Below are positions 48,896 to 49,809 of a stretch of 49,809 nucleotides of DNA, one piece after another. This DNA comes from Candidatus Methanoperedens sp. (GTDB lineage Archaea > Halobacteriota > Methanosarcinia > Methanosarcinales > Methanoperedenaceae). Position numbers and translations under genes: made by a program. Each line of letters starts with the position of its first letter. Within the stretch, counting starts at the first letter, position 1. Below the pieces are notes generated by a model that had not been told where the DNA came from, searched no databases, and was given only the letters and a program-made list of their open reading frames with translations. The stretch covers positions 1-49,809 of the forward strand of contig VEPN01000021.1 of the NCBI GenBank assembly GCA_012026835.1, given 5' to 3'.

Positions 48896-49809
48896 ATGTT
48901 GAGAAGTTTCAAAATTCGGGAGGTTATTCAAAAAATATCAAAGTTCTCAACTTTTACCACATTCTTGTTTATAATTACAGAGATAACACTTCTATTCACC
49001 TTCATCGTCTTATTTGATATTCAGCCAGTGATCGAATATTTATTGACTAATGATACCAATTTTTTGAATCTCAACGAAGATTTATTTTCCAAAATTCCAA
49101 TTGTTGAGCTACTTGTTGCGATCATCGGAGCTTTGAGCGCAATTTTAGCAATTGTTTTTTCGCTAACCATAATCAGTATAGAGAGCGTTTCAGAAAAATA
49201 TACTCCATATATTATAGAAAAATATAGAAAAAATAAAAAAACAAGATATACCTTGTATGCTTTTATTTTAGTGATTGTAGCCTCTTTATTCCTTCTTCTT
49301 GTACAGGGATTACTCGTCGCTTACTATGTGTTATTTTATATGTTTTTGATTATTATTGGATTTATTGTGTGTTTTATTTTACTAATTGATTATTTTTATT
49401 TTATTTTTGATATTATTAATCCGATTAAATTATCATCCATGCTTGTTGAAGAAGTTGTTAGTAATATCAAAGACAGTAAGAAAGAAGAGATTGAAACAAC
49501 TATCATCGCTATGGGTGATATTTCAATTAAATCTCTTCAAAGACATGAAGAGGATATTGCAAACCATTACATCAACGAATTATATAAATTATTCTTACGC
49601 ACTATTTCTGAATTTCAAAAATTAGACACTATGCATACAATTCTTGATTCTTACCAGCATATGCTTGGTTATTGCATAGAATCCAAGAGTGAATTGAGGT
49701 TAGGAATTCTGAATATTTATCTTGATATTCCTCGGCAAATTTATTATGTTGAAAATATTAATAAGTTTGATAAAGAAGTTTTTTCAGAATATCACACATA
49801 TTTAAATAG
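48896..49809 (+). CDS. DUF2254-like membrane protein, cut by the window end
   Basis: Open from ATG 48896 to the last base, at least 304 residues. Two N-terminal helices (TTFLFIITEITLLFTFIVLF; LLVAIIGALSAILAIVFSL), then ESVSEKYTPYIIEKYRKNKK, two more helices, and a soluble helical domain. The FSLTIISIESVSEKYTP segment after TM2 is the DUF2254 pattern. A TATA-like TTTATTATTA (about 48861-48870) about 28 nt before the ATG suggests a leaderless start. AT content is higher than in core genes, in line with transfer. Function unknown. Confidence 0.7.
   Translation, partial: MLRSFKIREVIQKISKFSTFTTFLFIITEITLLFTFIVLFDIQPVIEYLLTNDTNFLNLNEDLFSKIPIVELLVAIIGALSAILAIVFSLTIISIESVSEKYTPYIIEKYRKNKKTRYTLYAFILVIVASLFLLLVQGLLVAYYVLFYMFLIIIGFIVCFILLIDYFYFIFDIINPIKLSSMLVEEVVSNIKDSKKEEIETTIIAMGDISIKSLQRHEEDIANHYINELYKLFLRTISEFQKLDTMHTILDSYQHMLGYCIESKSELRLGILNIYLDIPRQIYYVENINKFDKEVFSEYHTYLN

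Noticed and set aside
1-49809. CRISPR arrays, rRNA or tRNA genes, replication origin
   Set aside because: No regularly spaced direct repeats of 24-40 bp, no rRNA-like blocks, no cloverleaf-capable stretches and no Orc1/Cdc6 gene or ORB-type repeats were found by reading.

Overview
The window looks like a chromosomal segment of a methanogen-related euryarchaeon, most likely of the Methanosarcinales / ANME-2 / Methanoperedens type. Supporting genes are mtxX (methanogenesis marker 4), several proteins with the Methanosarcina-type DUF1673 N-terminus, an archaeal Thg1, an Agl23-type membrane glycosyltransferase, a PEF-CTERM-like surface protein, a long cytoplasmic multi-PAS histidine kinase, and archaeal promoters (TATA boxes 25-30 nt before leaderless starts). 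The species cannot be fixed from the sequence. TAG ends several ordinary genes, so it is a normal stop here.

Layout. 1-1.9 kb: AT-rich accessory DNA with a CcdA-like antitoxin / NYN-nuclease pair. 1.9-5.2 kb: NucS-like nuclease, proC, mtxX, Trm5/TYW2-like enzyme. 5.2-11 kb: efflux and detoxification block (MFS pump, quinone oxidoreductase, VOC protein, DrrAB-type ABC exporter, Lrp regulator, cupin); the MFS and ABC promoters share one TATA-plus-palindrome module. 11-15.9 kb: 4-TM protein, Yx(FWY)xxD lipoprotein, B12-radical SAM enzyme with an unknown partner, one decayed gene, and VapBC whose toxin carries an in-frame TAG. 15.9-19.1 kb: agl23, moaD, moeA. 19.1-27.5 kb: two related minus-strand operons, each headed by a near-identical HTH/Cys protein and followed by membrane proteins, most of which begin with a conserved MGWC(PN) module; the first runs on towards an ABC exporter, and a LolA-like lipoprotein lies between the two. 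27.6-30.2 kb: TrmB-like regulator, PRC-barrel protein, Thg1, phosphate permease. 30.2-33.6 kb: seven-PAS kinase. 33.7-35.1 kb: RelBE coupled to a LeuB/AksF-type dehydrogenase. 35.3-38.3 kb: moaB, MFS pump, NDUFAF7/MidA methyltransferase. 38.4-41.2 kb: zinc-ribbon protein, aroE, tyrA, small protein. 41.5-42.3 kb: surface protein. 42.4-45.3 kb: zinc-type ABC uptake operon with a DtxR-like regulator and overlapping TCCAAA operators. 45.3-49.8 kb: degraded accessory zone with a transposase remnant, frameshifted small genes, a DUF234-type ATPase, fragments resembling the 3' end of alaS, a MNT/HEPN toxin-antitoxin pair, and a DUF2254-like membrane gene that runs off the window.

The strongest candidate for an undescribed system is the duplicated HTH + MGWCPN membrane-protein operon (about 19.1-27.5 kb). 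The clearest regulatory observation is the shared TATA/palindrome module that links the Lrp regulator with two efflux systems. All family names come from reading motifs; no database search was possible.
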